The notes under the pieces: model-generated | Databases searched by the model: none | What the model was told of the DNA's origin: nothing | Seen by the model: only the letters and a program-made list of their open reading frames with translations | Shown here: piece by piece, positions 10,404 to 21,204 of the stretch | Layout of the letters: every line of letters starts with the position of its first letter | Numbering within the stretch: position 1 is the stretch's first letter | Source: Tanypteryx hageni | Taxonomy: Eukaryota > Arthropoda > Insecta > Odonata > Petaluridae | DNA length: 64,000 nucleotides | Reading direction: 5' to 3' | Assembly: GCA_028673005.1 (NCBI GenBank) | Contig: CM054117.1 | Coordinates: forward strand, 1,550,001 to 1,614,000 | Translations under genes and position numbers: made by a program

Positions 10404-10520
10404 AAAATGGGACTGCACTGTATTGTAATCTCCTATGAGTCAGGTTCACTTGAGTCTCTACACAACAACTTTATGGGAGAAAACCCTTGGCTGAATTGCA
10501 CTCTTTGGCTGCCTGATGAC

Positions 10521-10556
10521 AACTGAACTCACTGCACTAGGTGGGCTGCTTATATA
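10521..10556 (-). promoter_or_regulatory. TATA box and initiator
   Basis: On the minus strand TATATAAG begins at 10,556. TCAGTT, matching the arthropod initiator TCAKTY, lies at 10,526-10,521. The TATA start is 32 bp upstream of the initiator A, which is the normal spacing. The proximal edge of the heat-shock-element array is 18 bp upstream of the TATA box. Confidence 0.75.
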
Positions 10557-10573
10557 GTTTAGGCCATAGATTG

Positions 10574-10726
10574 TTCCAGAAGGTTCTAGAACGTACTGGA
10601 AGGTTTTACATCATTACAGAAGGTTCTAGAACGTTCCGGAAAGTTCGAAATTGTTCCGAAGTGTTCTAGAACGTTTCAGATTGTTTATGAATGTTCTATA
10701 ACGTTCTGGACAGTTCTAGATTGTTC
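10574..10726. promoter_or_regulatory. phased heat-shock-element array
   Basis: Alternating TTC and GAA pentamers run in a strict 5-bp register. TTC is exact at 11 of 16 slots (10574, 10584, 10624, 10634, 10644, 10654, 10664, 10694, 10704, 10714, 10724). GAA is exact at 8 of 15 slots (10579, 10589, 10599, 10619, 10629, 10639, 10669, 10689). The other slots mostly differ by one or two bases. Runs such as GAAGGTTCTAGAACGTTCC are textbook binding sites for heat-shock factor trimers. An alternative is a subterminal transposase-binding repeat. Confidence 0.8.
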
Positions 10727-11108
10727 CAAAAGACCTGATATGGACTATTACATAACACAAAGTGTGCTCCTGCAAGTGGACTTACGCAGAATTTCTGAGG
10801 GGTACATCTGAAAGGTTATATCTATTGCAGTATTGCGTAACATTGACCAATGAGTGCTGCATCACAATTTTCCATATTACGTATCTACAATTCAAAATTC
10901 AATTCAAATAATTTTAAAATTTAAACTAATTTAAAAATAAGTGCACCTATGTTTAGCATTATGATATATTGCGATTTTTCAGATCTTGGTAGCGACCCCT
11001 AAATATTATTCAAAACAGCTAATTTTACCAAAGTTATTTTTTTTCATAATGGAACAGATTCAAAACATGCCCCCTCCAGTTTTCCAAAACATAAAAATAA
11101 GGACCACC

Positions 11109-11111
<3 letters not shown>

Positions 11112-11164
<53 letters not shown>
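11112..11164. repeat. (TA)n microsatellite
   Basis: About 52 bp of TA dinucleotide. It is probably the right half of the tract split by the GGGWGGTCC transposon. Confidence 0.95.
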
Positions 11165-11166
<2 letters not shown>

Positions 11167-13997
11167 CATTGGAAATATTTATTTATTAAAAATATTTCTG
11201 CTCTGCGTCGATTTTCATTTTTTCTTATAGAACAATAAAGGAGTAAAAGAATTGTAAATTTTAGAATATTCTACTTTTCGCACATTGGGTTTATAATGCT
11301 ACACGTTTCTAACAAATTTTGAAGTGGTAACACATTTAAAAGTGAAATAATATTTATCTAATTGTTTAAAAATTAAAAAAATTTTAACAATCGCAATACA
11401 AACTTTATGGATATTCTCAAATTTTATGTTCACATGCACTATACACTAAATATCATAAAATTTCTGCTCCTAACACGCACGGTAATACCTAATATTTGTC
11501 TATTTGTTTCAATTTTAAGAATTTTTTAGTCAAACAAATAAAAATATCAAACTTTCTATAATAGCTATTTCGCCATTTTACAAATCCTATCTCTAAAAAA
11601 AATTCAGCTCCCCAGCTCATTTGAAAATACATAAACCTTGAAAATTTGTTTAAACAATTGCGAATTTTTAACGGTTGCATTGTTGAACTTTTTCATGAAT
11701 TTCGTTTTGTGTAGTCGGTTTTGCACAAAATCCTACCTACGAAAAAAATTTCGAATCTCCAGCACATATGGAAGTGCCTAAAAATTAGTATCCTCCTATA
11801 TATATGTATGTTATATCCTCCTCTGTAAGGAACGTCTATATATAATGATACATATGGGAGGAAAAATATTATTTCACTTCTAGAAGTACTACAACTTTAA
11901 AATTTGGCGGAAATGTAAAGCACTAGTACCCCATATTGGAAGATGTATAAAATTATTAAAATTACAAAGTTTTGGGATTGTTTTAAATCTATTATTTTTA
12001 AATAAGGGAAAAACAAAAATCGCTCCGGAGGTGAAATATTTCGAATTAAAAAAATATTTCTAATGATGAAATATGAAAAATGAATGTTTTTATGTTGAGA
12101 TGATATGCTTGCAGAATGCAAAAACCAACAACCAACTACACCAACCACCTCTGTAAGAAACGTCGATATATAATGATAACATATAGGAGGATACTAATGT
12201 TTAGGCACTTCCAGATGTGCTGGAGATTCAAAATGTTTTTCATAGGTAGGATTTTGTGCAAAACCGACTAGAAATTGCGAAAATCTTGAATAAGTGCAAA
12301 AATGCGGCCGCTAAAAATTCGTAATTGTTTTAAACAAATTTTCAAGGTTTAGGCATTTTCGAATGTGCTACGGAGCTGAAATTATTTCTAAAGGTAAGAT
12401 TTGTAAAATAACTAAGTAGGGAGAAAAGAAATTTTGATATTTTAATTTTTTTGGCATTTAAAAATTCATAAATTTTATACAAATAGGTAAATGTTTAGAC
12501 ACATGATGATGATGATTTCATCATTACAAATATTTTTTTAATTCTAAATATTTCACCTCCGCAGCGTTTTTTGTTGTTCACCTATGTAAAAATAATATAT
12601 TAAAATTGCAATTTTAGAATTTTACAGTTTCTCCATTATTGGGTACTAATGCTACACATTTTTGCCAAATTTTAAAGTTGTAGCAATTCTATAAGAGAAA
12701 TAATATAAATCTAATTGTTAAAATTTAAATAACTTTTAACGACTGCAATAAAATTTCATGGATACTTTGAAATGTATATTCGTATATACTTTTCCCAAAT
12801 TGAGTTAATAATGCCACTCATTTCTTCCATATTTTAAATTTATAGTACAATTAAAAATGAAATAACATTTATCTAATTGCTTAAATTTAAATAATTTATA
12901 ACGGCCAAAATAACAATTTTATGGATAAATTGAAATGTGCATTCGTTTAAGTAGACAAACGTCTAAATAATTTAAAAATTTCAGCTTCCTTATTTGCGGC
13001 GTAGTGTCTAAGCATCTAACAATTTGTTTAAACTTTAATACTTTTTAACTGCCCAACAAAATAAAATATAAAAATTTCTATAATCCCAATTTCGTTTTTT
13101 TACAAACACTACCTCTAAAAAAAATTTTCATCTCCGTAGCACATTAGGTATTACATAAATTTCAAAAATATGTTTAAAAAATCGCGAATTATTAGTGGTC
13201 AAATTTTTTAACTTTAACTTTTTAAAATTTGAATTTTTTCTATGTATAATTATCTACAAAATGATTTCAAAAACTCGAACCAACAGCATATAGTTTCTAA
13301 GATAAAAATTATTTAACTTTAAAGTACAAATGGGGTTAAAACAACCCCTAAAAATAAATAATTTTGAAATTTTCGATTTCTATAGACGGTTATGAGAAAC
13401 ATTCTAAAAACCTGGAAAATTTAAGCTCCCTAAACTTATTAGATTGGTCTACACACTGGGATAACTTTTTCCCATGCTAACTTATGGGAGATATTCCGGG
13501 GTATCTGGAGTCGAACCCAGGCGTTTGTGAGCAAAAGTGACCATTGTTATCAATAGATATTGCGGCCGTCTAGCAACACTGGAAATTTCATTTTTCCAGC
13601 TAATGGGCAAGTGCCCAAAATTAATTTACAAAAATGGCGCAATGCTTTTCTTATGGGAAAAACCGCAAATTTCGGAATTTCTGGAGTCTAACTCATGTCA
13701 CTAAGGTAAGAAATCTCATTTTATCTGTAGGTTTCTCCATTATATCTACAAAAACTAAAACTTTCAGCTCTCTAGCTCTTGTAGTTTGGGCTGGACATTA
13801 GTATCCTCCAGTTATATCCTCGTCCTCCTCCTCTGTAAGGAACGTCTGTAAGAGTCGTCGAAATATAATGATAGTCGGTTTTGCACAAAATCTTACTTAT
13901 GAAAAAAATTTCGAATCTCCAGCACATCTGGAAGTGCCTAAACATTAGTATCCTCCTATATGTTATCTCCTCCTCTGTAAGAGTCGTCGATATATAA
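11165..13997. repeat. mosaic of Helitron-like AT-rich repeat units
   Basis: Segments of the AT-rich family appear here in both orientations. A minus-oriented unit covers 11,165-11,810. A 5'-deleted plus unit runs from about 11,815 to 12,150, with 3' hairpin-like GCTTGCAGAATGCA near 12,110. A plus unit start lies at 12,155-12,500, with ATAGGAGGATACTAATG at the head. Minus-oriented sequence covers about 12,500-13,480. A variant module with TCTGGAGTCGAACCC at about 13,507 and a partial unit complete it. Junctions between opposite orientations imply repeated insertion or recombination. No protein is encoded. Confidence 0.75.
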
Positions 13998-14005
13998 TGA
14001 TATAT
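13998..14005. repeat. LINE target-site duplication, 3' copy
   Basis: TGATATAT occurs here and again at 17,317-17,324 at the other end of the LINE. Both copies lie in the TATAATGATATATAGGAGG junction of the AT-rich repeat, so the LINE split one repeat junction. Confidence 0.7.
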
Positions 14006-14021
14006 CATCATCATCATGCTT

Positions 14022-14035
14022 CTGTCCGAAGACAG
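14022..14035 (-). other. LINE 3'-terminal hairpin
   Basis: On the minus strand CTGTC-TTCG-GACAG forms a 5-bp stem with a UUCG-type loop just before the (ATG)n tail. Equivalent hairpins occur in the LINEs ending near 30.94 kb and 62.79 kb. Confidence 0.65.
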
Positions 14036-15935
14036 GTTTTAACTGAATCGCTGCCTCCATTTCTCTCTCTGCCTAGAAGCCTCTTTTATACCTCTATAAG
14101 TATTATATCCCTGCTTTATATTATCTTATATTCTTATTCTTTTTCTCCCTCATCCTTTTCTTCAAATAATTTTTCCTTCTAAGATCGTCCTTTGTAAACA
14201 CTGTCTTCTCAATATGTGCCCTATCCAATTTGCTTTTCTTTTCCTGATTGTTTTTATTTGCATCCTTTCTTCTCCCACCATTTCTAATACTTCTTCATTT
14301 CTCTTCCTCTCTGTCCATTTCACTTTCATCAGTCTTCTCCATACCCACATCTCAAAACTTTCTAAATATTTTTCCTCCTTTCTCCTTACCGTCCACGTCT
14401 CTGCACCATAAAGAGCTATGCTCCATATGTAGCATTTTGCTAATTTCTTCCTTTTTCTGAATTTATTTTCTTGCTTGTGAGAAGCTCTTTCTTTTCGTTA
14501 AATGTTGCTTTTCCCATTGCAATCCTACTTCTAATGTCCTGTGTACTACTTGCATCCTGCGCTAAAATACTGCCGAGATATTTGAAACTACTTACTTGTT
14601 CCAATTTTTAGCCATTTACCATTATATTTAATTCTATATGTTCCTTTGAAACCACCATGGCTTTCGTTTTTTCTGCATTGATCTTCATTCTATATTGTTG
14701 GCCAACCTCCACTAGTCTGTCTGTCATCCTCTGAAGCTCTTTCTCGCCTTCTGCTATTAAGCCCTGATCACCTGCGTTTTTAAAGGTGGTAATACTTTCA
14801 CCTCCTATCTTAAATCATTTCTCTTCCATTAACGCTTCTTCTGTTATTGTTTTCTGCATAAATATTAAATATCGCTGGTAAAATAGGACAACCCTGCCTC
14901 ACTCCCCTCCCTATTGAAGTACTTTCTGTTTCTTCTCCTTCAACCCTGACTCTAATCTTTCGATCAAAGTAAAGGTTTTTAAGCAGTCTTTTATCTTTCC
15001 AATCTATTCCTATTTTGTTTAAAATACCCAGCATTTTATCCCATTTCACTCAGTCAAAAGCTTTCTCCCAATCTACAAAACAAAAATACATATCTTTATT
15101 GACTTCTAGCGCTCTTTCTATCATCATCCTCATACATCCTATAGCATCTCTAGTCCCTCTTCCTCTTCTGAAACCAAACTGATTATCTTGCAGCTCCTTT
15201 TCTATTTTACATTCAATTCTTTGGTTATTATTCTAGTTAGAACTTCAGCTGTATGAGAAATTAAACTAATTGTTCTGTAATCCTTACAACATTTTGCATT
15301 GTTCTTTTTCTCCAGTGGTACCATAGCAACATCTATAAAATCTTCAGGCCATAGGCCAGTATCATATATTTCGTTAAAAAATTTTGTTAGTTGCTTAACT
15401 GCTTTCGACCCCAAAACCTTAAGAACGTCCACTGGTATATCATCACTCCCAACAGCCTTCCTTCTTTTCATGTCATCAATTGCTCTTTTAACTTCAGACT
15501 CGAGAATACTTGGTCTTAGCTGATCTTTTTCCACATCCTCTTTTTCATTTAATTCAATATTTCTTGGCTTTCCTTCTTTTTCATACAGCACCTCAAGGTA
15601 TTCTTTCCAGACATACTTTACATTGTCTGGTTCCGAGACTATTTTACCACTTTTGTTCATGATTTCTTTACGTCCTATCTTTCTTACCTTATTCTTGAAT
15701 AGTTTCTCTGTTTTGCTATACTTAGGATCTGTTCTAGAAATCTTTCACATTCGACAATTACTTCGCATTTCTCATTTATCCATTGTTCTCTGGCTTTATC
15801 TGTTTCCCTTCTTAAAGCATTATTTAACTCCTTGTATTTTCTTTGGCCTTCATCAGTGTTTATGTTCTTCCACTTTCTCCTCTCATCCATTTTTTGCAGC
15901 ATGGCTGCTGTGACCCAGGGTTTTTTGTTTTTCAC
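14030..15935 (-). pseudogene. LINE reverse transcriptase and C-terminal domain
   Basis: Segments in order are KKPWVTAAMLQKMDERRKWK (15,935-15,684), then KRRKAVGSDDIPVDVLKVLG and KDYRTISLISHTAEVLTRII (15,660-15,202, fingers). FCFVDWEKAFD carries the first catalytic aspartate region at about 15,060-15,090, and GRGVRQGCPILPAIFNIY follows (15,049-14,810). The YADD position reads NAGDQ near 14,770, so an essential aspartate is lost. The C-terminal MWVWRRLMKVKWTERKRNEE and ANWIGHILRR lie at 14,350-14,162. The enzyme would copy LINE and SINE RNA. This copy is inactive. Confidence 0.85.
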
Positions 15936-15949
15936 CTGTTATTTTTCCT

Positions 15950-16700
15950 ACCTTCTTTTCCATTGCATCTTTAAAGTTGCTATGGATATATTGTTCCTAT
16001 TTTCTTCAGCTCTCTCCCCCAACCTTTCCTTCAGCTCAGTCATGATAGCATCCTTGTTCTTAAAGAGTTTCTCTAAGTTCCATTTCTTATTAACTCTTAT
16101 GTTTCTCTTAATGCTCTTCAGTCTACATTGTGTATTTGCCACCAAAAGGTTGTGGTCGGAATCGATATCTGCCCCTGGTAGTGTTTTCACATTTTTAATG
16201 CTATTTCGAAATCTTTTATTGACTAAAATGTAATCTATCTGGTATCATATCTAGTCTCCTGGGCTTCTCCATACGTAAAGTCTCCGTTGGTGATGCTTAA
16301 ACCCTGTATTAGTTACAATCAATCTATTGCTATGGCAGAATTCCACAAGTTTCTCCCCTCTTTCACTTCTCTTCCGTAGTCCATATTTTCCCACTGTGTT
16401 ATCTTCCTGTCCCTCTCCGACTACACTGTTCCAGTCTCCCATTACTATGGTGGTGATCCTTCCTTTTCCCTCCTCCTCAAATATCTCCGTAATCTGGCCA
16501 TACATTTCCTCTACTTCGTCATCACCAGCATTAGTTGTTGGCATATACACTTGAATTATAAGCATTTCCACTGGCTCCATCTGAAATTTTACGGCTATTA
16601 ATCTATCATTAACCTTCACTACCTTGCTAATTCTTTCAGCTATCTCTTTTCTCATTATAATCCCCGCTCCCCTTTCCTTTTTCTCTCCTCCCTAGTAAAT
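15950..16700 (-). pseudogene. LINE AP-endonuclease domain
   Basis: From 16,655 leftward the frame reads MLIIQVYMPTTNAGDDEVEE and then IVMGDWNSVVGEG, the APE GDxN block. Next are VTNTGFKHH and, after a frame change at about 16,250, QIDYILV and GADIDSDHNLL, the SDH catalytic block. In life the domain nicks the target DNA for primed reverse transcription. Stops and frameshifts separate the blocks. Confidence 0.8.
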
Positions 16701-17324
16701 AATTTTAAATTCGTCTGAATTGATCTCGCCTTCTCCTTCCCACCGAACTTCACTAAGACCTACTATACCTACATTATTCCTTCTCATTTCCATTTTTTTG
16801 TTCTCTAGTTTACCCCCTGAATTCATAGTCCTAACATTTCATGTGCCTATTTTTAATTTCTCACTACTTGCTTTCTTCTTATTAATGTTACATTTCCTCT
16901 GTGCATCCCCTAGGGTAGTCTCCACTCGGAGATCCGATTGGGGGAGTATTTTACCTCCGGAATATTTTACCCCAGAAAGATCCATAGAGGTATTTTCAGC
17001 TTTTCAGCCTATCATGAGAAATATAATGAGGTAGTTTTTCCTTGCTTTCCTCATCGCAGTTTCACAGAGTGATTACCCATCTGTAGCTGTTCAGATCCAC
17101 ATGATCACCACCTACAGAGGTACTGTGCAAGCTGCTGCCCTTGCAGAGGGGGTTGTAAAACCCCCAAGACTGCTTCTTAGTCTGACTTCCCCTCAAACCT
17201 TTCCGGCTTGGATGGTCCTACCAGGAGAATTATCTCCCGCCGGCATAGCTCTTTGGTTCGTAAGAGTACACAAACCCTCCCATCTCTGTAAGGTTATGCA
17301 GTCCTTAGGGAGGGATTGATATAT

Positions 17325-19868
17325 AGGAGGATACTAATGCTTAGGCACTTCCAGATGAGCTGGAGGTTCCAAATTTTTTTCTTAGGTAGGAGATTGTGCA
17401 AAACCGTCCAGAAAAAAAGGAAATTCTTGAAAAAGTGCAACAATGCGGCCGCTAAAAATTCGCAATTTTTTAAACAACTTTTCAAGTTTTATGTAGTTCC
17501 GCATGTGCTACGGAGTTGAAATTTTTTTTTAAGTAGAATTCTTAAAAAACGAAATAAGGATTATACAAATTTTGATATTTTAATTTGTTTGGCAGTTAAA
17601 AATTCTTAAATTTTAAATAAATGGATAATAGTTTAGGTACTACAGTATGAGCTTGGTAGCTGAAATTTTCAAATTATTTGCAGAGTAGTAATTTTGCACA
17701 AATAAACATTTCAATTTTACCATATATGAACTTCGGCGGCCGTTATAAATTATTTAAATTTAAACAATTAGAAAAATATTACTTTACTTCTAGAAGTGCT
17801 ACAACTTTAAAATTTGGCAAAAATGTGTAGCATTTGTACTTTATAATAAAAACTGTAAAATATTTAAAATTGCAACATTTAGGGATATTTTTAAACTATT
17901 ATTTTTACATCTGGGAAAAACTACAATCACTTTTGAGGTGAAATTTTTAGAATTAAAAGACTATTTGTAATGATGAAATGTCTGTCTAAAAAAATGAATG
18001 TTTTTTCAAAGTGAGATGAAATGCTTGCAGTATGCAATCACCAACTACTAGTATGTTATATGTTATCTCCTCCTCTTTAAGAAACGTCGATATATAATGA
18101 TAGGAGGATACTAATGTTTAGGCACTTCCAGATGAGCTGGAGATTCGATTTTTTTTGTAGGTAGGATCTTGAACATAACCTGCTTCAAAAAAACGAAAAT
18201 CTTGAAAAAGTGCAATAATGCGGCCGCTAAAAATTCGATATTGTTTAAACAAATTTTCAAGGTTTATGTATTTCCGAATGTGCCACGGAGTTGAAATTTT
18301 TTTAATGAGTAGAATTCTTAAAAAAACCAAACAAGGATTATAGAAATTTTGATATTTTAATTTGTTTGGCAGTTAAAAATTCTTAAAATTTAAACAAATA
18401 GATAACTGTTTAGGTACTACGGGATGACCTAGGAGGCAGAAAATTTCAAATTATTTACAGAGTAGTGAATTTGCACAAATTAACATTTCCATTTTACCAT
18501 ATATGAATTTCGGCGACCGTTAAAAATTATTTAAATTTAAACAATTATAAAAATATTTTTTAACCTATAGAAGTGCTACAACTTTAAAATTTGGCTAAAA
18601 TGTGTAGCATTAGTACCTTATAATGAAGAAATTGTACAATTTTTAAAATTGCAACATTTGGGGAATGTTTTAAACTATAATTTGTACATGTGAGAAAAAC
18701 GGAAATAGCTGCGGAGGTGTAGTCTTTAGAATTAAAAGAATATTTGTAATGATGAAATGTCTGTCTGAAAAATGAATGTTTTTTCAAGGTGATATGAAAT
18801 GCTTGCAGTTTGCAAGTACCAACTACTAGTATGTTATTTGTTATCTCCTCCTCCTTATCCTCCTCTGTAAGAAACGTCTATATATAATGATATATAGGAG
18901 GATACTAATGTCCAGCCCAAACTACAAAAGCTAGAGAGCTGAATGTTTTAGTTTTTGTAGATATGATAGAGACATTTACAGATAAAATGAGACTTCTTAC
19001 CTAAGTGACATAAGTTCGACTCCAGAAATTCCGAAATTTGCGTTTTTCCTATCAGAAAAGCATTGCGCCATTTTTGTAAATTAATTATGGGCATTTGCCG
19101 GTAAGCTAGAAAAATGTAATTTTCAGTGTCCTAGATGGCGGTAATATCTATTAGGAAATATTGTTACTTTTGCGTACAGTGTCTTGGGTTCGATACCAGA
19201 GACCCCGGAATATCTCCCATATGTTAGCATGGGAAAACGCAATCCAGTGTGTATACCAATCTAATAAGTTTAGGAAGCTGAAATTTTGCAAGCTTATAGA
19301 ACTTTTCTCATAGCCAAGTATAAAATTCGAAAATATTAAAATTTTAATTTTAAGGGGTTGTTTTAACCCCATTTGAACATTAAAGTTTAATACTTTTTTA
19401 GGTACAACGATATGAGCTAGGAAGCTGAAATTTCCAAGTTAACTACAAATTCGTGTATTTGAACAAATTAACATTTGAATTTTTCCATAAATATATTTCG
19501 GCGGCCGTTAAAAATGTTTAAATTTTTGGCATGTAGAAAAATATTATTTTACTTCTAGAAGTGCTACAACTTTAAAATTTGGCTCAAATGTGTAACTTTA
19601 GTACCCCATAATGGAGAAAGTGTAAAATATTTAAAATTGCAACATTTAGGGATTGTTTTAAACTATTATTGTTACATGTGGGAAAAACGAATATCGCCGC
19701 GGATGTGAAATCTTTAGAATTAATAGAATATTTTTAATAATGAAATATCTGTCTGAGAAATTAATGTTTTTTCAAGGTGAGATGAAATGCTTGCATATGT
19801 AAGCACCTTTTACTAGTATGTTATATCCTCATCCTCCTCTTTAGGGAACATCTATATATAATGATAGA
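17325..19868 (+). repeat. head-to-tail array of Helitron-like repeat units
   Basis: Three plus-oriented units start with ATAGGAGGATACTAATG at about 17,324, 18,105 and 18,896. The first two are each about 0.79 kb and end in GCTTGCAGTATGCAATC or GCTTGCAGTTTGCAAGT, then about 8 nt, then CTAG (18,048-18,051 and 18,826-18,829). The third is longer and carries the variant module with TTCGACTCCAG near 19,016. Internal blocks (GCGGCCGCTAAAAATT, GGCAGTTAAAAATT, GGCGGCCGTTA) recur about every 146 bp. No coding capacity is seen. Confidence 0.8.
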
Positions 19869-20410
19869 TATATATCATTACTAGTATAAGGTGCTTTCAT
19901 ACTACAAGCATTTCATCTCACCTTAAAAAACATTAATTTTTCAGAGAGATATTTCTTAAATTTATAAGATTTCTCCTCTGGACCGATTTTCGTTTTTTTA
20001 TAATGGAAAAAAATGGAGTAAAACAATCACTAATTTTTGCAATTTTAGGAATTATATACTTTTTGCACATTGGGTAAACAATGTTACTCATTTCTTTTAA
20101 ATTTAAACTTTATAGTACATTTAGAAATGAAATAACATTTATCTAATTGTTTAAATTTAAATAATTTTTAACGACCGCAATAACGAATTCGTGGATGTAT
20201 TGAAATGTTTTTTCGTTTATATAGACTAAACTCTAAGTAATATAAAAATATCAGTTTTCTAGCTCATCCTGTAGTACCTAAACATTTATCTATTTTTTAA
20301 ATTTTAAGATTTTTTAACGGCAACACAAATTTATATATCAAAATTTCTATAATCCCTATTTCGTTTTTTTACAATTCCTACCTCTGAAAAAACTCCAGCT
20401 TTTTTCCTTA
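19869..20410 (-). repeat. Helitron-like repeat, minus-oriented partial unit
   Basis: Sequence from ACTAGTATAAGGTGCTTTCA onward is the reverse complement of the family's 3' end, and it continues through the middle blocks to about 20,410. It faces the preceding plus-oriented array tail to tail. Confidence 0.7.
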
Positions 20411-20690
20411 TATTGTGATAGCGCTGATTTTTAGATCAGTTCTAAACATGTTCATTTCGTTTTGCCATTTCATACCCGCTCTACAAACGGAATTTCTTTT
20501 TGAAATCGGTTCAGTCAATGACTTCGTTATTCATAGTTACAGAGATATTCTAACCTTGATATTATGGTAGCCCTGTTTAGTTGACCCGACTGAAATATAC
20601 TATTTTGGTTAATTATTTATATGAAGATTATATATACCATAATGGGTTAGTATCCATCAGTACAGCTCTCTAGAAATACGTGTAAATTAA
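20411..20690. other. unassigned DNA with repeated TGGTAGCCCTG
   Basis: TATGGTAGCCCTGTTTAGTT near 20,563 and TGTGGTAGCCCTGCTCTTAA near 20,710 share a core. They may be ends of a small element. Nothing more can be identified. Confidence 0.35.
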
Positions 20691-20693
20691 ATA

Positions 20694-21044
20694 TTATTTT
20701 ACCTTTAATTGTGGTAGCCCTGCTCTTAAACTCCTCTGTAAAATCTTGATTTCATTATGGTATTTTGTTAAAATCTTATACATAAAATTTCGTTTATCAG
20801 AATAATTTTTTTCATTTACTTGAGCAACCATTTCATCACTGCGTGAAGTTGACGTATGTCCTGAACGCGGGTCATCTTCAACAGATTCTCGGCAATGTTG
20901 GAAACGGTTAATCCGTTGATATACTACTGGCTTGCTTAAACAACCATCGCCATAAGCAGTTCTTAGCATTCTGAGAATTTCTGCTCCGTTTTTCCCGTTC
21001 TTCACACAAAACTTGATTCTACACACGACTGAGAGCGAAGACAC
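20694..21044 (-). pseudogene. mariner transposase N-terminal HTH domain
   Basis: The first ~75 residues match the mariner paired-like DNA-binding domain: RIKFCVKNGKNGAEILRMLR, AYGDGCLSK and CRESVEDDPRSGHTSTSRSD. In the family this domain binds the terminal repeats. After MVAQVNEK the sequence no longer resembles mariner, so the fusion tail to 20,694 is chance coding. A full mariner transposase is about 345 residues. Confidence 0.85.
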
Positions 21045-21204
21045 TTTACAACGGTCTGCTCAGAACTGGTTCGGTGGAGGGGGAAACGGCACCACTCCTG
21101 CATGTAATACGTCATTGTCTATGCTGAGTCAGCATTTTGGCCCATTACCTTCAACTCTTCTTTTGTAATTAATTGTGTCTTAGAACTTTTTGATCAGACT
21201 TCGT
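20815..21204 (-). mobile_element. mariner (Tc1/mariner) 5' fragment
   Basis: The right end, read on the minus strand, starts ACGAAGTCTGATCAAAAAGT, a mariner-type terminal repeat. It leads into the ORF at 21,044. The rest of the element, including the DD34D catalytic region, is absent. The fragment joins unrelated DNA at about 20,815. Confidence 0.75.

Larger units (their letters stand above)
9163..11109 (-). mobile_element. compact DNA transposon with heat-shock-type promoter
   Basis: The ends are inverted repeats: GGGAGGTCCTTATAAT at 9163, and at 11,109 the complement of GGGTGGTCCTTATTTT. Both flanks are (TA)n, so the target duplication cannot be read with confidence. Inside, in minus-strand order, are a phased heat-shock-element array (10,726-10,574), a TATA box (10,556), an initiator (10,526-10,521), an ATG-free leader, an 88-bp intron, a decayed 288-codon reading frame (10,297-9432) and an AATAAA signal (9327-9322). 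The superfamily is not recognised. It may be complete, or it may be an internally deleted copy of a longer element. Confidence 0.7.
14006..17316 (-). mobile_element. full-length RTE-like LINE
   Basis: On the minus strand the order is a 5' untranslated region (17,316 to about 16,700), an AP-endonuclease domain, a reverse transcriptase, a C-terminal domain and a short 3' UTR. The 3' UTR ends with a hairpin and an (ATG)n tail. At about 3.3 kb the length fits an RTE-clade element. It is flanked by TGATATAT duplications. Numerous frameshifts, and loss of the YADD catalytic motif, show it is dead. The RTE assignment rests on the EN-RT order, size and C-terminal WIGHILR-type motif. Confidence 0.82.

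Noticed and set aside
13500..13530. tRNA T-arm-like GGTTCGACTCC on the minus strand
   Set aside because: No A box or cloverleaf is present; the segment is a recurrent module of the AT-rich repeat also seen near 19,016 and 19,190.
15832..16233. plus-strand frames of 133 and 96 residues over the LINE
   Set aside because: They are antisense shadows of the minus-strand LINE ORF; hydrophobic LF-rich translation is typical of such antisense.
17440..17480. GCGGCCGC and GTTTAAAC-like rare-cutter sites that look like vector cloning sites
   Set aside because: They recur in diverged forms in every Helitron-like unit in native AT-rich context, so they are part of the repeat and not vector contamination.
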